A stretch of 64,000 nucleotides of DNA, taken from Limnanthes douglasii subsp. nivea (Eukaryota > Streptophyta > Magnoliopsida > Brassicales > Limnanthaceae). Positions 11,316 to 21,765 of the stretch are shown one piece after another; position 1 is the first letter of the stretch; each line of letters starts with the position of its first letter. Under the pieces are notes generated by a model that made no database searches, had not been told where the DNA came from, and was given only the letters and a program-made list of their open reading frames with translations. The translations under genes were made by a program, and so were the position numbers. Where the stretch lies: the NCBI GenBank assembly GCA_036936605.1, contig JAUPFV010000002.1:246967305-247031304 (forward strand), read 5' to 3'.

Positions 11316-11685
11316 TCTGAAATTACTGTTCATAGATTTGTAGATTTTAGAGCTAAATCGAAATGAAAAGAACGTGAAGAAATGAAAACAGAGTATAGAA
11401 AATTTTGATATACCCTCTTTTGAGAAAAACATAAAAATAAAAATAAAAAACATATTAAAAATATTAAATTCAGAGGGTAAAAATGGAATTAAAAGTCAAT
11501 AGATTATATTTGGACATCAAACCATTTAACTATAGCGACACGTGGCAGCATTTCAGCAAAAACAACACGCGGGGACTGAAATTATAGATTTTTTATAGTC
11601 GAGGGACCCTCATTTGTGATTTTTTTGTCGAGAGACTAAATGACACAAAAGATGATAGTTGAAGGACGAAGCAACTATTTCGGCC
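11316..11685 (-). repeat. Pack-MULE right TIR
   Basis: Inverted copy of 9859-10245, about 370 bases. Between the captured exons and this TIR (10863-11315) lies AT-rich sequence that may be captured promoter, intron or earlier exon of the same gene; no exon was recognised there. Confidence 0.88.
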
Positions 11686-11695
11686 TATATAAACT

Positions 11696-11734
11696 AACTA
11701 GAAATTTGAAATTTGTAACAAATGGTACAAAAAC
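11696..11734 (+). repeat. Copia-A 5' LTR end and decayed primer site
   Basis: The LTR resumes after the second target copy and ends with ACA at 11720. Two bases later TGGTACAAAAAC (11723-11734) matches eight of twelve positions of the usual initiator-Met primer site; the mismatches are mostly G to A. Confidence 0.55.
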
Positions 11735-12382
11735 TACCCATAAAGTTAAATTCTTAACTTTCTAAAAGTTTGAAATTTATGATGCATGATATAATTATTT
11801 TATAAAAAAGCATCGTGAGATCCTTAGGTTGGTACCTTAAAATAAAGAATCGCTTTTGTATTATGATTACACTCTACCTCTAATATAAAACATTCTATCG
11901 CGACAAACACTTAAATTAGGATTACAAATCCCTTTTGGAACCTATACTGTGACAGAAAAAAAATACTAATCGCGATAAACTTTAAAACATGCTAGTTGTA
12001 GGGATCAACATCTACTAATCGGGGTAACTAAAAACATATGCAACTTGACGACCAACACCATTACGATAGCGACAAGAGAATTACATATGCCAATTCATTA
12101 CAGTATTTACATTTTGCATGTAAATACATTTTAGTTGGACATTGGTCTGCAAATGCATTTGTTATAATACTTTAATACATATAATAACATTTTGTTTTTA
12201 AACGTAGAAGAAACCATCATTTATTCCATAGTCATAGAAACTAATGCAGACAGATCAATTGAATAACTGATTTGCAGCCGTTGCAAATAATTTTGCATGC
12301 AAAAATAATTAACGGACGATAATTTTTTTGATTAATTACCAATTGCATGCCTAATTATAATGGTTTTCACGTTGTTTCCAAC
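11735..12382. other. Copia-A leader, part 1
   Basis: Decayed AT-rich sequence between the LTR and the SINE. No reading frame or repeat was recognised. Confidence 0.4.
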
Positions 12383-12602
12383 GGGGAAGCCGAGTTGGTT
12401 GAATAAAGTGCATTTTTTACCAAAGGTTATGAGTTCGAATCCCTATACATACGTTTTCTCGGCTGAGCCTGTTACTTTGTGTGGTTTATCTTTTGGCGTT
12501 GGTTTGCAAGTTATTCTGTCAGACTGAGGGTTTATCATGTGCGCACTCATTGCACTATGAGTAGCGGCTGCGAGTTCCTTCCAAAAATAAAATAAAATAA
12601 AT
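12383..12602 (+). mobile_element. tRNA-derived SINE, copy 1
   Basis: About 220 bases. A tRNA-like head carries a box A-like AAGCCGAGTTGGTTG and a box B GAGTTCGAATCCC near 12431-12443. A body with GGTTTATC-TTTTGGCGTTGG and GGGTTTATC-TGTGCGCACTCATTG follows, then the 3' phrase TAGCGGCTGCG-GTTCCTTCC and an A-rich tail of AAAATA units. The same body and 3' end recur at 48905-49250, so this is a family of short interspersed elements transcribed by RNA polymerase III. It resembles Au/p-SINE types in layout. Confidence 0.8.
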
Positions 12603-13266
12603 AGTTTGCATATTTTGCATATAATTTAATCACCTGTATAATTGGATGATAGGTAACATATTTGTAGTTTATTTATAATATAATATTATTATAATATTAT
12701 AAATTTATAAATTTAATTCGAATAAAGTAATAAATGATTATGAAATTGTTTGGACTTGAAATGAATACGTAGTTGTATGGTATTCTTTAACATAATTAAT
12801 ATATTTCATGTGGTACAGATTTGGATAAATAATTAAAGATCTAATCTCTCACCAAAGTGAATCTTATAGGTGAATTGGATTATTTTAGAGTTTTGGCAAG
12901 TTTTTGATTGACAAGTATGTGAATTTGATCGGTACAAAGAAAGCTTAATATTTGACATAGTTGATCTTAGATACAAGGTAATTATTTGTGAATTGGTTAT
13001 TAAAAAATTTGAACTAGGAAAATTGGTCCAAATAAATAATTTATCAATAAAGTCAATTATGAAGATCAACATTAGTTATGCTCAAAGTCATACATATACA
13101 AATATCATTGCCCAAAGGTATCTTATTGATGTTATAAGAGTATGTTTTATTATGTTATGGTTATATATTAAATATTATGTAGATTATAAGTTAAGTTATG
13201 TTTTGAGTGTTGTTTGTTATGTTAGCAAAAATTGTATATATACAACTCGGAAGACAAAAAGACACA
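12603..13266. other. Copia-A leader, part 2
   Basis: AT-rich sequence with several long T/A runs and no coding motif, up to the first recognisable gag residues. Confidence 0.45.
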
Positions 13267-13380
13267 TATACATTATGTGAGAACATTTGAGTTATGGAAG
13301 GAAGATATGTTGTTACACTTGATGTGTAATGATTATGAATTTCCATTAAGAGCCAATGAACCTAAAACTTTGAAAAGTTA
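13267..13380 (+). pseudogene. Copia-A gag, N-terminal piece
   Basis: The frame with FELWKEDMLLHLMCNDY and ANEP is the start of a copia gag (the W-K-E-D-M-LHL signature). The frame enters Copia-B at 13381 and is lost. The next gag block (RLSLTIMKKTIP) is found on the far side of Copia-B from about 27030. Confidence 0.75.
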
Positions 13381-13532
13381 TGTAAATAAAAAAAAAGAAA
13401 AAAAAGAAGTAGCCACCAAGAAGCGGCTAGAGTTTATGTTTATTTAGAAAGCGTAAGAATTACATAAAATATATGCTTATATGTATAGATAAAATAAAGA
13501 GCTAATGGGGTTGAGACCTTATATCTCTAACA
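13381..13532 (-). repeat. Copia-B 3' LTR
   Basis: On + it begins TGTAAATAAA and ends ATCTCTAACA, so on minus it runs TGTTAGAG...TTTACA. It matches 26872-27024 closely (GAAGCGGCTAG-GTTTATGTTT, AGAAAGCGTAAGAATTACATA). The adjacent + bases CCATCTCTC (13533-13541) give a purine-rich tract on minus, where the polypurine tract should lie. Confidence 0.88.
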
Positions 13533-13545
13533 CCATCTCTCAAAC

Positions 13546-13801
13546 TCACAATGAAATAGTAATAAACATTGACAGTTTGTCACAAAGAAAACGAAACTGC
13601 ATTGTTGACTGAGCTTTTGTGAAAATATCAGCAACCTGCAAAGCTGATGGAACATATGGAAGCGAGATAGTGCCAATCTGAAGATGATGCCGAGTGAAGT
13701 GACAATCTATTTCAATGTGCTTCCTCCTCTCATGAAAAACATAATTCTTTGCTATATGCATGGCGTTTTTGTTATCATAATGTAAGGAATCAGGTATAGT
13801 A
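13546..13801 (-). pseudogene. Copia-B RNase H, C-terminal half
   Basis: Minus-strand frame with SLHYDNKNAMHIAKN, FHERRKHIEIDCHF and PSALQVADIFTKAQ, the canonical end of the copia RNase H domain. Its upstream part is found on the other side of Gypsy-1 at 23594-23830. Across the target duplication the domain order and reading frame continue without loss. Confidence 0.9.
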
Positions 13802-13806
13802 ACGTT

Positions 13807-14162
13807 CAATGTTGATTATTTCAGATCAAAGTGTATTTTTGGAAAGAGTTTTGGGAATTTAATGTTTAGTGTAAAATGTAGAGAGATAAGTAAGGTGTGT
13901 GCTAGCAGTAAATTCTGATCACCCTCATTAATGAAAGTAGTTTGGGTATTTATACTAATTTGGTGATCCATGGGCATTCCAGGTCGGACCATGGGCTCTT
14001 GTCAAGTTTAAAAACCCATTAGCCCAAGAGGTGAAATGACTAGCAACTAGCTGAGTCATGATCCACTAAGTTTTACTCTTCGGTGGGGCATGGTACTGGA
14101 TATGTCCAAACTTCCTTCAGAATATATATACTAGTCGGTGTCAATGAAATCTGACATCATCA
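13807..14162 (-). repeat. Gypsy-1 3' LTR
   Basis: It matches 23233-23588 along its length (TTGGAAAGAGTTTTGGGAAT, CATTAATGAAAGTAGTTTGG, AACCCATTAGCCCAAGAGG). On minus it starts TGATGATG and ends in three bases degraded from the family's CACCA end, judged from the solo LTR at 42760. Confidence 0.92.
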
Positions 14163-14501
14163 GTAGCCCCTTTAGTTCTTGCAAATAATCTTTGGAAGAG
14201 CTAATTCGAAAAAATAAAACCCAGTATGTATTCAAGGTGATCGTCTGATTTGTCGTTCGTATCCAAACTGAGTCTTTATCGGATTTGAAGAGATTAACTT
14301 TACAATTAAGAATTCCAAAACTCAGTTTTTGAAGTGGGACACGTGTCGAGTTTTGGTTTGACCTATCAGCCATTTTCTCCTAGATTCATGTACCTACTTG
14401 GCTAAAAAGTAACTTAGGGTTTAACCCCCCTACTTCATAGCCCCTAATAATTATTTTGATCGATTTATCTTCCCATAGGTAAAATCCTACATTTTCATCT
14501 T

Positions 14502-14509
14502 TATATAAA
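14502..14509 (+). promoter_or_regulatory. TATA box for the Gypsy-1 antisense unit
   Basis: TATATAAA lies 92 bases before the ATG at 14601, on the strand opposite pol. A purine-rich AGAGAGAAAA tract follows at about 14554-14563, as also seen after the TATA box of the Gypsy-2 antisense unit. Confidence 0.5.
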
Positions 14510-14600
14510 TTGGTTTTACTGTTTTATTGTATTTGAGAACACAAAAATTTATATAGAGAGAAAACTTGATAATTTTCTTAAATTATGCCAGGGTAGATTT

Positions 14601-17235
14601 ATGTTCACAGCCATAAATGCATCGGTGAAAGGAGGTTGGCTAAATTTATCTGATTTGGAAAGATCAAGAAGAGACGCAAGAGTTGTAGCTGGACTCCTTG
14701 CCTCTCCTGGTGGAGAAATCAATCAATCAAAAGCAAGCACAGACCAGAGCTCATCATCATCAAAGACATCAAAATTTAGAAAATCACATTTTGTCCCAAC
14801 CCTATCCCCCTTACAATCAAGGTCTTCAGTTCAAGAGTCCCAAAACCCTCTACCTAAAGATAAGGTAGTTTCCAATGTTAGGAAACCTTCACATTTCCTG
14901 GCCATGGTTTCAGATGCTGAGAAATCCACTCCTCGCAGGGTAATTCGTCTGTCTAAAGCCAAAAGTACTCTTTCTTCTTCGAAACCTGCCAGTTAAGAGA
15001 CAATAAAGCTCCCAACAGATACCATACCGTCCAAACAGTAATCAAACGTGATGGAGGAGACCATGGAGGACAATACGGGAGGTACTCATTTCGGGACGTC
15101 CAGATAGACAGATAATAATAAAGGGGATCAGACAACCGGATTAAAAGTGGCCTTATCCAATCCTGATGCACTTTCGGAGTATCTGGAAGGGAAAGTTAGG
15201 CCAAAATTCCAAAAGGTTAGTGTGAAATATTTGATATCCCTTCAAAACATTACTTATATATATACCCATACTGCTGAGTTGGGTCAGATCCGAACAAAGT
15301 GGAGTTTCCCTGAATCTGTTAAAGTGAGTATTGCAGTCACTTCAGAGACCCTCATGGATTGTAAATCCCACCGAGTTGGTGGTATATACGAAGGTGCTCA
15401 ATTGGGGCCTTCGTTTCCTCTAGACCCAGAAATTGTCAGGTATTTGCACCTGGTTAAGTTATGTCCAAGTCAACTGAGCCCAAATGCATGGTATACGTTG
15501 ATGGCTTGTATAATGGCATCTAGATTGTCAAAAATTCCTCTACCCATGGAGAAATTTGCTTATGTGGCTGGTCTATGCAGAAACCACCATATTACTTTTT
15601 ACCACTACAACATAGACAGTGATTTCAAGGTGGTAAGCGATATGTTGGAGTCCGAGAAACCATGGAGGACACAATTCTTTTTTATCAGTGGGGCGTGGGA
15701 GAATGGAAAAAAGATAAACTCCACCACAAACCCAAGCCAGCTAACTAGCCGCTGGAAAAGTTCAAGTAATACTTGATCTTATTTTTATTGATTTCTTAAA
15801 TGTTATGTTAATATTCCGAACTGATTATTGTTTTTTTGTTGTAGTATTGGCAAAAAGGTTTTTGGAGCACCTAGAAGCAGGCCAGCCTACATGTACCAAG
15901 TTAAACGAATTGGTATTAGAAAGATGGGGGAAACGGTTTCCACAATTTCTTTACTTCTGGAAACTTTGTAAGGTCTCACCTCTGGAATACTATAGGGAGT
16001 AGAGATCTTACTTGGGAGCAGCTGGCCACTTCTCCTCCTGCAGATGTCATTCTGAATAGTACTGAGGCTAAGGATAACAAACTTTACTTTCATTCCCGTA
16101 ACAAATCCCTTAGCCACATGGACAAGATTAAGAATAAGAAGAATAAAAAAACCAAAATTGACCCATCTCAACAAATCACCGAAGGGGTCAGTTAGGTAAA
16201 CCAAGGAGGAATCAATACCGATTTGCTAGAGGAAATTGAAGTTATAGTCAAGGAAGCTGGTGGATCTGATCATCCATCCCAAATTACAAGAAAGGATCAT
16301 AAGAGGCGCAAGGTGAGCAATGACGAAAGAACTGCAAAGAAAAAGAAAAGTTGCTTAGGGTCAGAGATAATTCTACGACCTTCTGAACTTCCTCCTCCCA
16401 TTCATACTGATCCTCCTCCACAAGAATAAATTACACATAACCTTATTTAACAAACATTCCTTCCGGTCGAATGGGCAACTGCCGAAAGAGATGTTAATCT
16501 GGATTAATTTCAAAACATGTATTTTCGTGATCTGGACAAGGACGACTTCGTGAAGCCTTATCCTCATACCAATGTGGGGAAATGTTGTGACCCATAACGG
16601 TGAGACATATGTGATATCAAGCAAACAAGATACTCTGAGTCATGCCCTCTTAGGTTATATCCGTTCGATAGTTGACCTAGAAAGGCAAGTGAGGGAACAA
16701 ACAATAACCATAACCTCCCTAACCACATAAAATCAGGGCTTAAAGAGTAGTCTCTCCACTGCTCAATAAAGTATAGAATCCTTAAATAAGGAAAAAGAGG
16801 ACTTAGCTGCCGAACTGCGCCAGTCAAAAGATGCTCAACAAGATCTCCAAACCAAGTATTTCGCACTGGAAACTTCTTCATCTACCGAGATAAATTTTTT
16901 GAAAGAGCAACTAGATGCCAACGCCAGTATTGTCAAAGATTTATTAGAAGAAAAAGTTAATTTGGGGAAGCTTCTCAAAGAGAAAACAAATGAGAATGCT
17001 TCTTTAGTAAGCAAGTAAGCCTAAGAAATAGTTGCATGAATAGATAGGTATGCTACTGAAGTGGTGGATTCTTTGGAGAAGAGAGACGATGGGGTTAAAT
17101 CGGACATGGTTTTGCTATTCCACGAAACATTTAGTGCAAATGAATCTTGATCCTTTGTGGAAATATGTACCGTATGAGGGAATCCCCTTCCATACCATGT
17201 CAGTTGGTGACAAACATGGTTATTCTAGCGGATAA
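14601..17235 (+). pseudogene. Gypsy-1 antisense additional ORF (aORF), spliced layout
   Basis: A gene-like unit opposite to pol. From ATG 14601 an N-terminal part of 131 residues rich in S/K ends at a stop (14994). After a degraded linker, 15147-15765 carries the conserved domain of plant retroelement additional ORFs (LCPSQLSPNAWYTLM, IMASRLSKIPLPMEKF, FFFISGAWENGKK). A 79-base GT-AG intron (15766-15844) precedes exon 2 (LAKRFLEHLEAGQ..., to a stop near 16000). Next come a basic NLS-like cluster (HKRRKVSNDERTAKKKK, about 16300-16350), a proline-rich piece and a coiled-coil-like region (about 16740-17020). Stops and frameshifts break it. I assign it to the gypsy-type transposon/Transposase_28-like family tentatively. 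Function unknown. Confidence 0.75.
15766..15844 (+). other. Intron in the Gypsy-1 aORF
   Basis: GTAATACTTG at the donor, a T-rich stretch, and TTTTTTGTTGTAG at the acceptor; 79 bases; phase 1. Splicing joins the WKSS end of the conserved domain to the LAKRFLEH start. The Gypsy-2 copy has an intron at the same place and phase. Confidence 0.75.
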
Positions 17236-17338
17236 GATTTTGAGGAAGGAACCGGTGAGAGCTCAAGAGTCCCAAGAAAGATGATGGTGATAAAAAAAAC
17301 CGAAAAGAACACACCCTAAGGTTGTAATGTTATGCTGT

Positions 17339-17445
17339 GTGTTTTTTTAAAACTAAAGTCCTTGGACGGCCAAGGCATTTTGTTGTGTTTTTTTTAATCT
17401 TGTCTTAAGAACCAAAGTCCTTGAATGGTCAAGGCATTTTGCTGT
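17339..17445 (+). repeat. Two-copy direct repeat in the Gypsy-1 3' region
   Basis: A phrase on the theme TTTTTTTAA-CT-AAGTCCTTG followed by GGTCAAGGCATTTTG-TGTG occurs twice (about 17343-17384 and 17390-17445). It lies after the aORF and may be part of its 3' untranslated region. Confidence 0.6.
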
Positions 17446-17768
17446 GTTGTGGATCGGATTTGTTCCGATCAAATATTAATATTGCATTTTTTTATGAACT
17501 CAACAGTCTTCTTTCGGTCAATGTTTGAAGTAATTTTTCAATATATCTAATTTGTTAAATAAGTGTTTAATAAGTGTTGAACGAATCCAATCACAAGTGT
17601 TTAATAAACGTGATCAAGTATTTAAGAAATCCGATCAACTCAAATATACTTCATTTGAGAGCGGGGTGTTTAATGAATATTAAATCTATCTGATCACCTC
17701 ATACTATAATCACAAATTTTGCACCAGAATTTTGAAGAAGACAAAAAATATTATTGAAAAACCCGGAC
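17446..17768. other. AT-rich stretch of the Gypsy-1 3' region
   Basis: Degenerate repeats of GTGTTTAATAA and CGATCAA-type words; no coding motif. Confidence 0.4.
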
Positions 17769-17816
17769 ACCTCGTTAAAACCTCATCGTGCCACCAGGGT
17801 AGGAAAAAGTATGCCC
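17769..17816 (-). other. Conserved non-coding block after Gypsy-1 pol
   Basis: The block ACCTCGTTAAAACCTC-TCGTGCC-CCAGGGTAGGAAAAAGT is matched by Gypsy-2 at 36445-36492. On the pol strand it reads CTACCCTG...GGTTTTAACGAGG, a type of conserved block met after pol in many plant LTR elements. Confidence 0.65.
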
Positions 17817-17867
17817 CCTTAATATTTACATTAAAGTATGAGAAAGGTAAATATTTGCAAGAGAGTT

Positions 17868-18900
17868 TTATTCTAAATATAACCTGAGATGTTCAATGTT
17901 CCATGGGTGCTTTAATGTTTTGCTCTCTTTGTCTTGAAGTCTATATGTCTCTGGCTTGACTTTTGCACATACCACATGAGGACCTTCCGAGTTTAGATCC
18001 AGCTTTCCAAACTGTTTTTCTTTAGTGTGCAAAAAGACTTTCCTCGAGACTTTTGTTTCCCAATTGAAAATATCTTCTTTTAACTTTGGAGGCAAATCTG
18101 CGCCTCATTAAACCCTGATAGTATGTTGTTCTCAAATGTGCTTTGACTCTTCTCTCTTCAATCAAGTCCAACTGGTTCCTAACTTCCATATCATTGGTCT
18201 GTTCGGAATAGCTTTGGATGATGAAATATGGTAAAGTATCTTCTATGGGTGTGATTGCATACATGCCATAAAGAAGAGCAAAAAGAGGATTCTTATGTAG
18301 CAATCCGAGGAGTAGTTCGGTAAGCCCACAGTAATTCTTGCAGATAACTTGGCCATTTCCCTACAGCTCCTTCCAGATTATTTTTTAGCCCAGATATAAT
18401 TGTTTGATTAACAACTTCAACTTTTCCATTAGCTTGAGGGTGGAATGGAGAAGAAAAACAGTGTTGAATTCCTCTGGAAGTACAAAATATTTCCATGTAT
18501 TTATTATCAAATTGTGGCTCATTATCTTTAGTGATCTTCCGGGGAACTCCAAATCTGCAACATATGTTGGATAAAATAAAGTTTATAACTACCTTAGAAG
18601 TAGTTCCAGCTAAGGGAGCTGCCTCTATCCACTTGAAAAAATAGTCAATAGCAACTATTATTGTTCGATATCCACCGAATGTCATGGGAAGAGGCCCAAC
18701 CAAATCCAACCCCGTTTATCAAAAAGGTATTTGTTCAGATATGGACTCTATAAGAACTGCTGGCACATGGATTTGATTCCCGTATTTCTGGCAAGGATCA
18801 CACATTTTGACCATATCTTTTGCATCTGGCATTATTGTTGGCCAATAATACCCGGCTAATAAAACTCTTCTGGTTAAGGCCTTATAACCACAATGTGCAT
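17868..18900 (-). pseudogene. Gypsy-1 integrase
   Basis: On minus: the zinc-binding region (HYGEGYAHCGYKAL, GYYWPTIMPDAKDMV, CDPCQKYG, about 18900-18770), the catalytic core (MDLVGPLP, AIDYFFKWIEAAPL, NEPQFDNKYMEIFC, FHPQANGKVEVVNQTI, about 18709-18390) and the C-terminal region down to 17868 (GPHVVCAKVKPETYRLQD). The second catalytic Asp motif, normally TDNGPQF, reads KDNEPQF, so the Asp is kept but neighbours are changed. Stops and a frameshift near 18715 and 18300 break the frame. Confidence 0.88.
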
Positions 18901-20227
18901 AACCTTCTCCATAGTGTAGTTCGGATAAAATATTTTGGGATTCTTCAAATCCTAAACAATGCAAGAGATGTATGCTAAATAATTTTTTATGAAGAACTTC
19001 TTTCAATACCAATAAACCACGAGTTTTGTTCTTAATTTTCTTAGTCATGGCTTTATTCGGAGGAAAATTCCCATCAGAAATGAATAGAAAGATATCATAC
19101 CTCCAATATTTGGGTTGGATGACAAATATGCTCATACTCTCTTCATTCTCTTTACCCTTTGCTTGGCTTGTTTGTATTGATGGACACTCTAGCATTATAA
19201 TCCATGGGTAAGACTCAAAATAGGCTATCGTTGCTAAAGATTCTGGCACATTATTCATCGATCTAAGGATATGTTCATACTGGATACTTTTAAAATTTGC
19301 AGCAACTTCTCTTAACATGAGAAAATATGTTATCAATTGTTCCTTCTTTGCCTTAGATTTCCTTTGAGCATGGTGAATAAGTAGTTAGGAGTCACTCATT
19401 AATCAGACTATTCTCTCCCCACATATAAGGGCTAGCTTGAGACCAGCTATAGCTGCTTCGTATTCATATTCACTGTTGGAGGTCCTGAAACCAAAACATA
19501 TAGCCTGGTACATAGTATCACCATAGAGAGAAGTTAAACGAATTCTAGCCCTACCCCTCATAGTACTAGACCTACCATCAATTCGGACTACCCATTCTAT
19601 TTAGACTGGTTTTCTTGCCTTTGTCCGGGGGCCTATTAGCATGAAACTCTACATGAAAATCAGCTACTGATTGAGCATTAACTGCCGTTCGGGGGGCAAA
19701 GTCAATATCATAATCACCCAGCTCAACTGACCACTTGGTCATTCTACTTGATATATCATCATTTTGGATAACATTCTTCAGAGGAAAATACGTTCGAACA
19801 ACAATATAATGAGCTTAGAGGTATGGTCTCATTTTTCTTGCTGCGATTACCAATGCCAAAGCCAACTTTTCTAACTCCAAATATCTTTTTTCAGCATCCA
19901 ACAGACTTTTGCTAATATAATAAAGCGGACGGGGGTAATTGTCCACTTCTCTTACTCGCACAACACTTACTGCATACTCAGAAACAGCTAAGTATATATA
20001 AAGTTTATCCCCTGAACAAGTTTAAAGAGATTCTTGGGTGAAGACAAATGTTTCTTGATCTCAAGAAATACTTGATCACACTGCGAGGACCAGTTAAAGT
20101 CTTTGGCATTCCTTAATACCTGGAAAAATGGATCACACTTGTCTAATGATCTTGAAATAAACATGTTCAACGCAGTTAACCGCCCGGTTAACCTTTGGAA
20201 TTCTCTAGTGATCCGAGGAGGGTCCAT
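18901..20227 (-). pseudogene. Gypsy-1 RNase H and archaeal-type RNase H
   Basis: The minus strand shows the RT/RNase H connection (RITREFQRLTGRLTALNMFISR, about 20210-20145). The RNase H remains follow (RMLSKMMIYQVE-type wording of the family phrase, about 19800-19690), then a second RNase H of the archaeal type (WVVRIDGRSS, GFRTSNSEYEYEA, about 19615-19440) ending near 18960. Dual RNase H places the element in the Tat lineage. Numerous stops. Confidence 0.78.
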
Positions 20228-21060
20228 AGCTAATAGAGCATAACTAGGAGGGTTCCTTTTTCACTTATAACATAACCCAAGAACTTTTCAGACCGGACCT
20301 CAAAAACATATTTCTCAGGGTTTAACTTTAAATTGACAACCTTTAAGTTAGAAAACGTCTCTTGAAGATCAGATATATACACATCTTCTTCAAGGCTCTT
20401 CACCATCATGTCATATATATAAAATTCCATATTTCCTGCCAATCTGACTAACAAAAGTTTTATTCCTAACCTTTGATAGGTGGCCCTAGTATTATTTAAT
20501 CCGAATGACATCACTTTATAACAATGAAGACCTTTATCCGTAATAAAAGTGGTGTGATGTTGATCCTTCAGATTTACTTGTATCTGGTTGTACACTGAAA
20601 ATGAATCCATGAAAGACAATAGTTTGTTCCCGGAGGTAGAATCCACTAGCTGATCTATCCGAGGAACGAGATAAGGATCTTTGGGACATGCTCTATTATG
20701 ATCAGTGAAGTCAATACACATGCTCCATTTTCCATTCTTTTTCTTGACTAAAACAGGATTGGCAGTCCATAATGGGTACTAAGATTTCTTGATATGGCCC
20801 ATTTTGGTCAAGCGATCAACTTCTTGAACAATTGCATCTGCCTTTTCCTTAGAGAAAGAACTTTTCCTTTCTAAAACTGGTCCCACATCCGTTCGTACCG
20901 ACAACTTATGATAAATTAAATCAGCATACACTCTGGTGACATCATCATTACACCATGCAAATACATGTAGATTATCTGATAAAAAATATAGTATTCTTTG
21001 TTTTAGACTTGGTGCAAACTAGGTACCAATTTTAACAGTTTTTCCCTCAGCTAGGGAATG
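20228..21060 (-). pseudogene. Gypsy-1 reverse transcriptase
   Basis: Minus-strand frame with MCIDFTDHNRACPKDPYLVPRIDQLVD, FMDSFSVYNQI, CYKVMSFGLNNTRATYQRL and LNPEKYVFEVRSEKFLGYVIS. The catalytic motif, normally Y-x-D-D-M, reads YIYDM (about 20410): the first Asp is now Tyr, so this RT is dead at the active site as well as truncated. Confidence 0.88.
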
Positions 21061-21315
21061 AATTTCAACTTCCTCTATATGTATTATGACACTAGGAGCC
21101 TCCATGGGATCATCAATCTCATTCTTATAGGTGGAAGGCTCCAGTAGATGCTAATCTTTGTTAACCTTGACTGCCTCTAAATATTTCAAGGCATTAGTTG
21201 TTGCATAACATTCCCTAGCTACCTTTTGACTGCTTCGAACAACTCCCACTTGTCCCTGCACAACATATTTTAAGCATTGATGGATAATAGAATCCACATG
21301 ATGCATCCTAGAGAG
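21061..21315 (-). pseudogene. Gypsy-1 protease-RT linker
   Basis: Degraded minus-strand linker with acidic and proline-rich remains (EEVEIHSLAE-, PMEAPSVI-like words) matching the corresponding part of Gypsy-2. No intact frame. Confidence 0.5.
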
Positions 21316-21765
21316 CTAAGATCTCCCAAATGTAGTATTATAAGATGTTGGGCAATCCACCACAACAAATAATACCCTCAACATTTTCTTGAAAGGCCCT
21401 TGACCCAACAATACTTCTTCTTCGAATTCTCGAATCACTTCTGTCGAACTCCCTATGAATCCCACAATAGTTTTGTTCAAACATTGAATAACCAAAGGGT
21501 TTCTCATATGTTTGGAGGAGCTTAAGAAAAACATGTTTGCCGAGCTACTTGTGAAAATCAGGAATCGACGTATATCATTTCCTCCAATGGATGCCCCTAT
21601 CACCACGATGTCTTCATGAGGTCCTGAAATATCTACTAGGTCATCCTCATCAAAAACTATGAAAGGAGTTGGAGTTTGGTACAAATGTGTGGACATCCTT
21701 CCATCCAATTGGGTAGTCAGATTATTGACGTTCCTCTTCTTTGAAGAACTGGAAGGTGTAGTCAC
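21316..21765 (-). pseudogene. Gypsy-1 aspartic protease region
   Basis: 150 residues on minus with STHLYQTPTPFIVFDEDDL, PHEDIVVIGASIGGNDIRR, LVIQCLNKTIVGF and VVDCPTSYNTTFGRS. The active-site signature D-T-G-S-S reads FTSSS at about 21555-21569, so the catalytic Asp is lost. The equivalent site in Gypsy-2 still reads DTGSS. Confidence 0.85.

Larger units (their letters stand above)
9859..11685. mobile_element. Pack-MULE (Mutator-like element with captured gene fragment)
   Basis: An element of 1.83 kb with long terminal inverted repeats (9859-10245 and 11316-11685) is flanked by an exact ten-base direct repeat TATATAAACT (9849-9858 and 11686-11695). The 9-10 base duplication and TIRs of nearly 400 bases are typical of the Mutator superfamily. 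The homologous site in the other Copia-A LTR (30711-30719) has one copy of the target and no insertion, which acts as an empty site. No transposase is present; the interior carries host gene fragments on the minus strand. It is therefore a non-autonomous Pack-MULE. Confidence 0.9.

Noticed and set aside
11088..11453. Minus-strand frame of 121 codons in the Pack-MULE right side
   Set aside because: It lies across the TIR, is low-complexity, and has no match to known motifs; the TIR explains the sequence.
12383..12460. A tRNA gene at the box B-like GTTCGAATCC
   Set aside because: The head does not fold into a full tRNA, and it is followed by a SINE body and A-rich tail shared with two other copies.
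15887..16881. Minus-strand frames of about 83-105 codons in Gypsy-1
   Set aside because: They are shadows of the + strand aORF and carry no retroelement motif.
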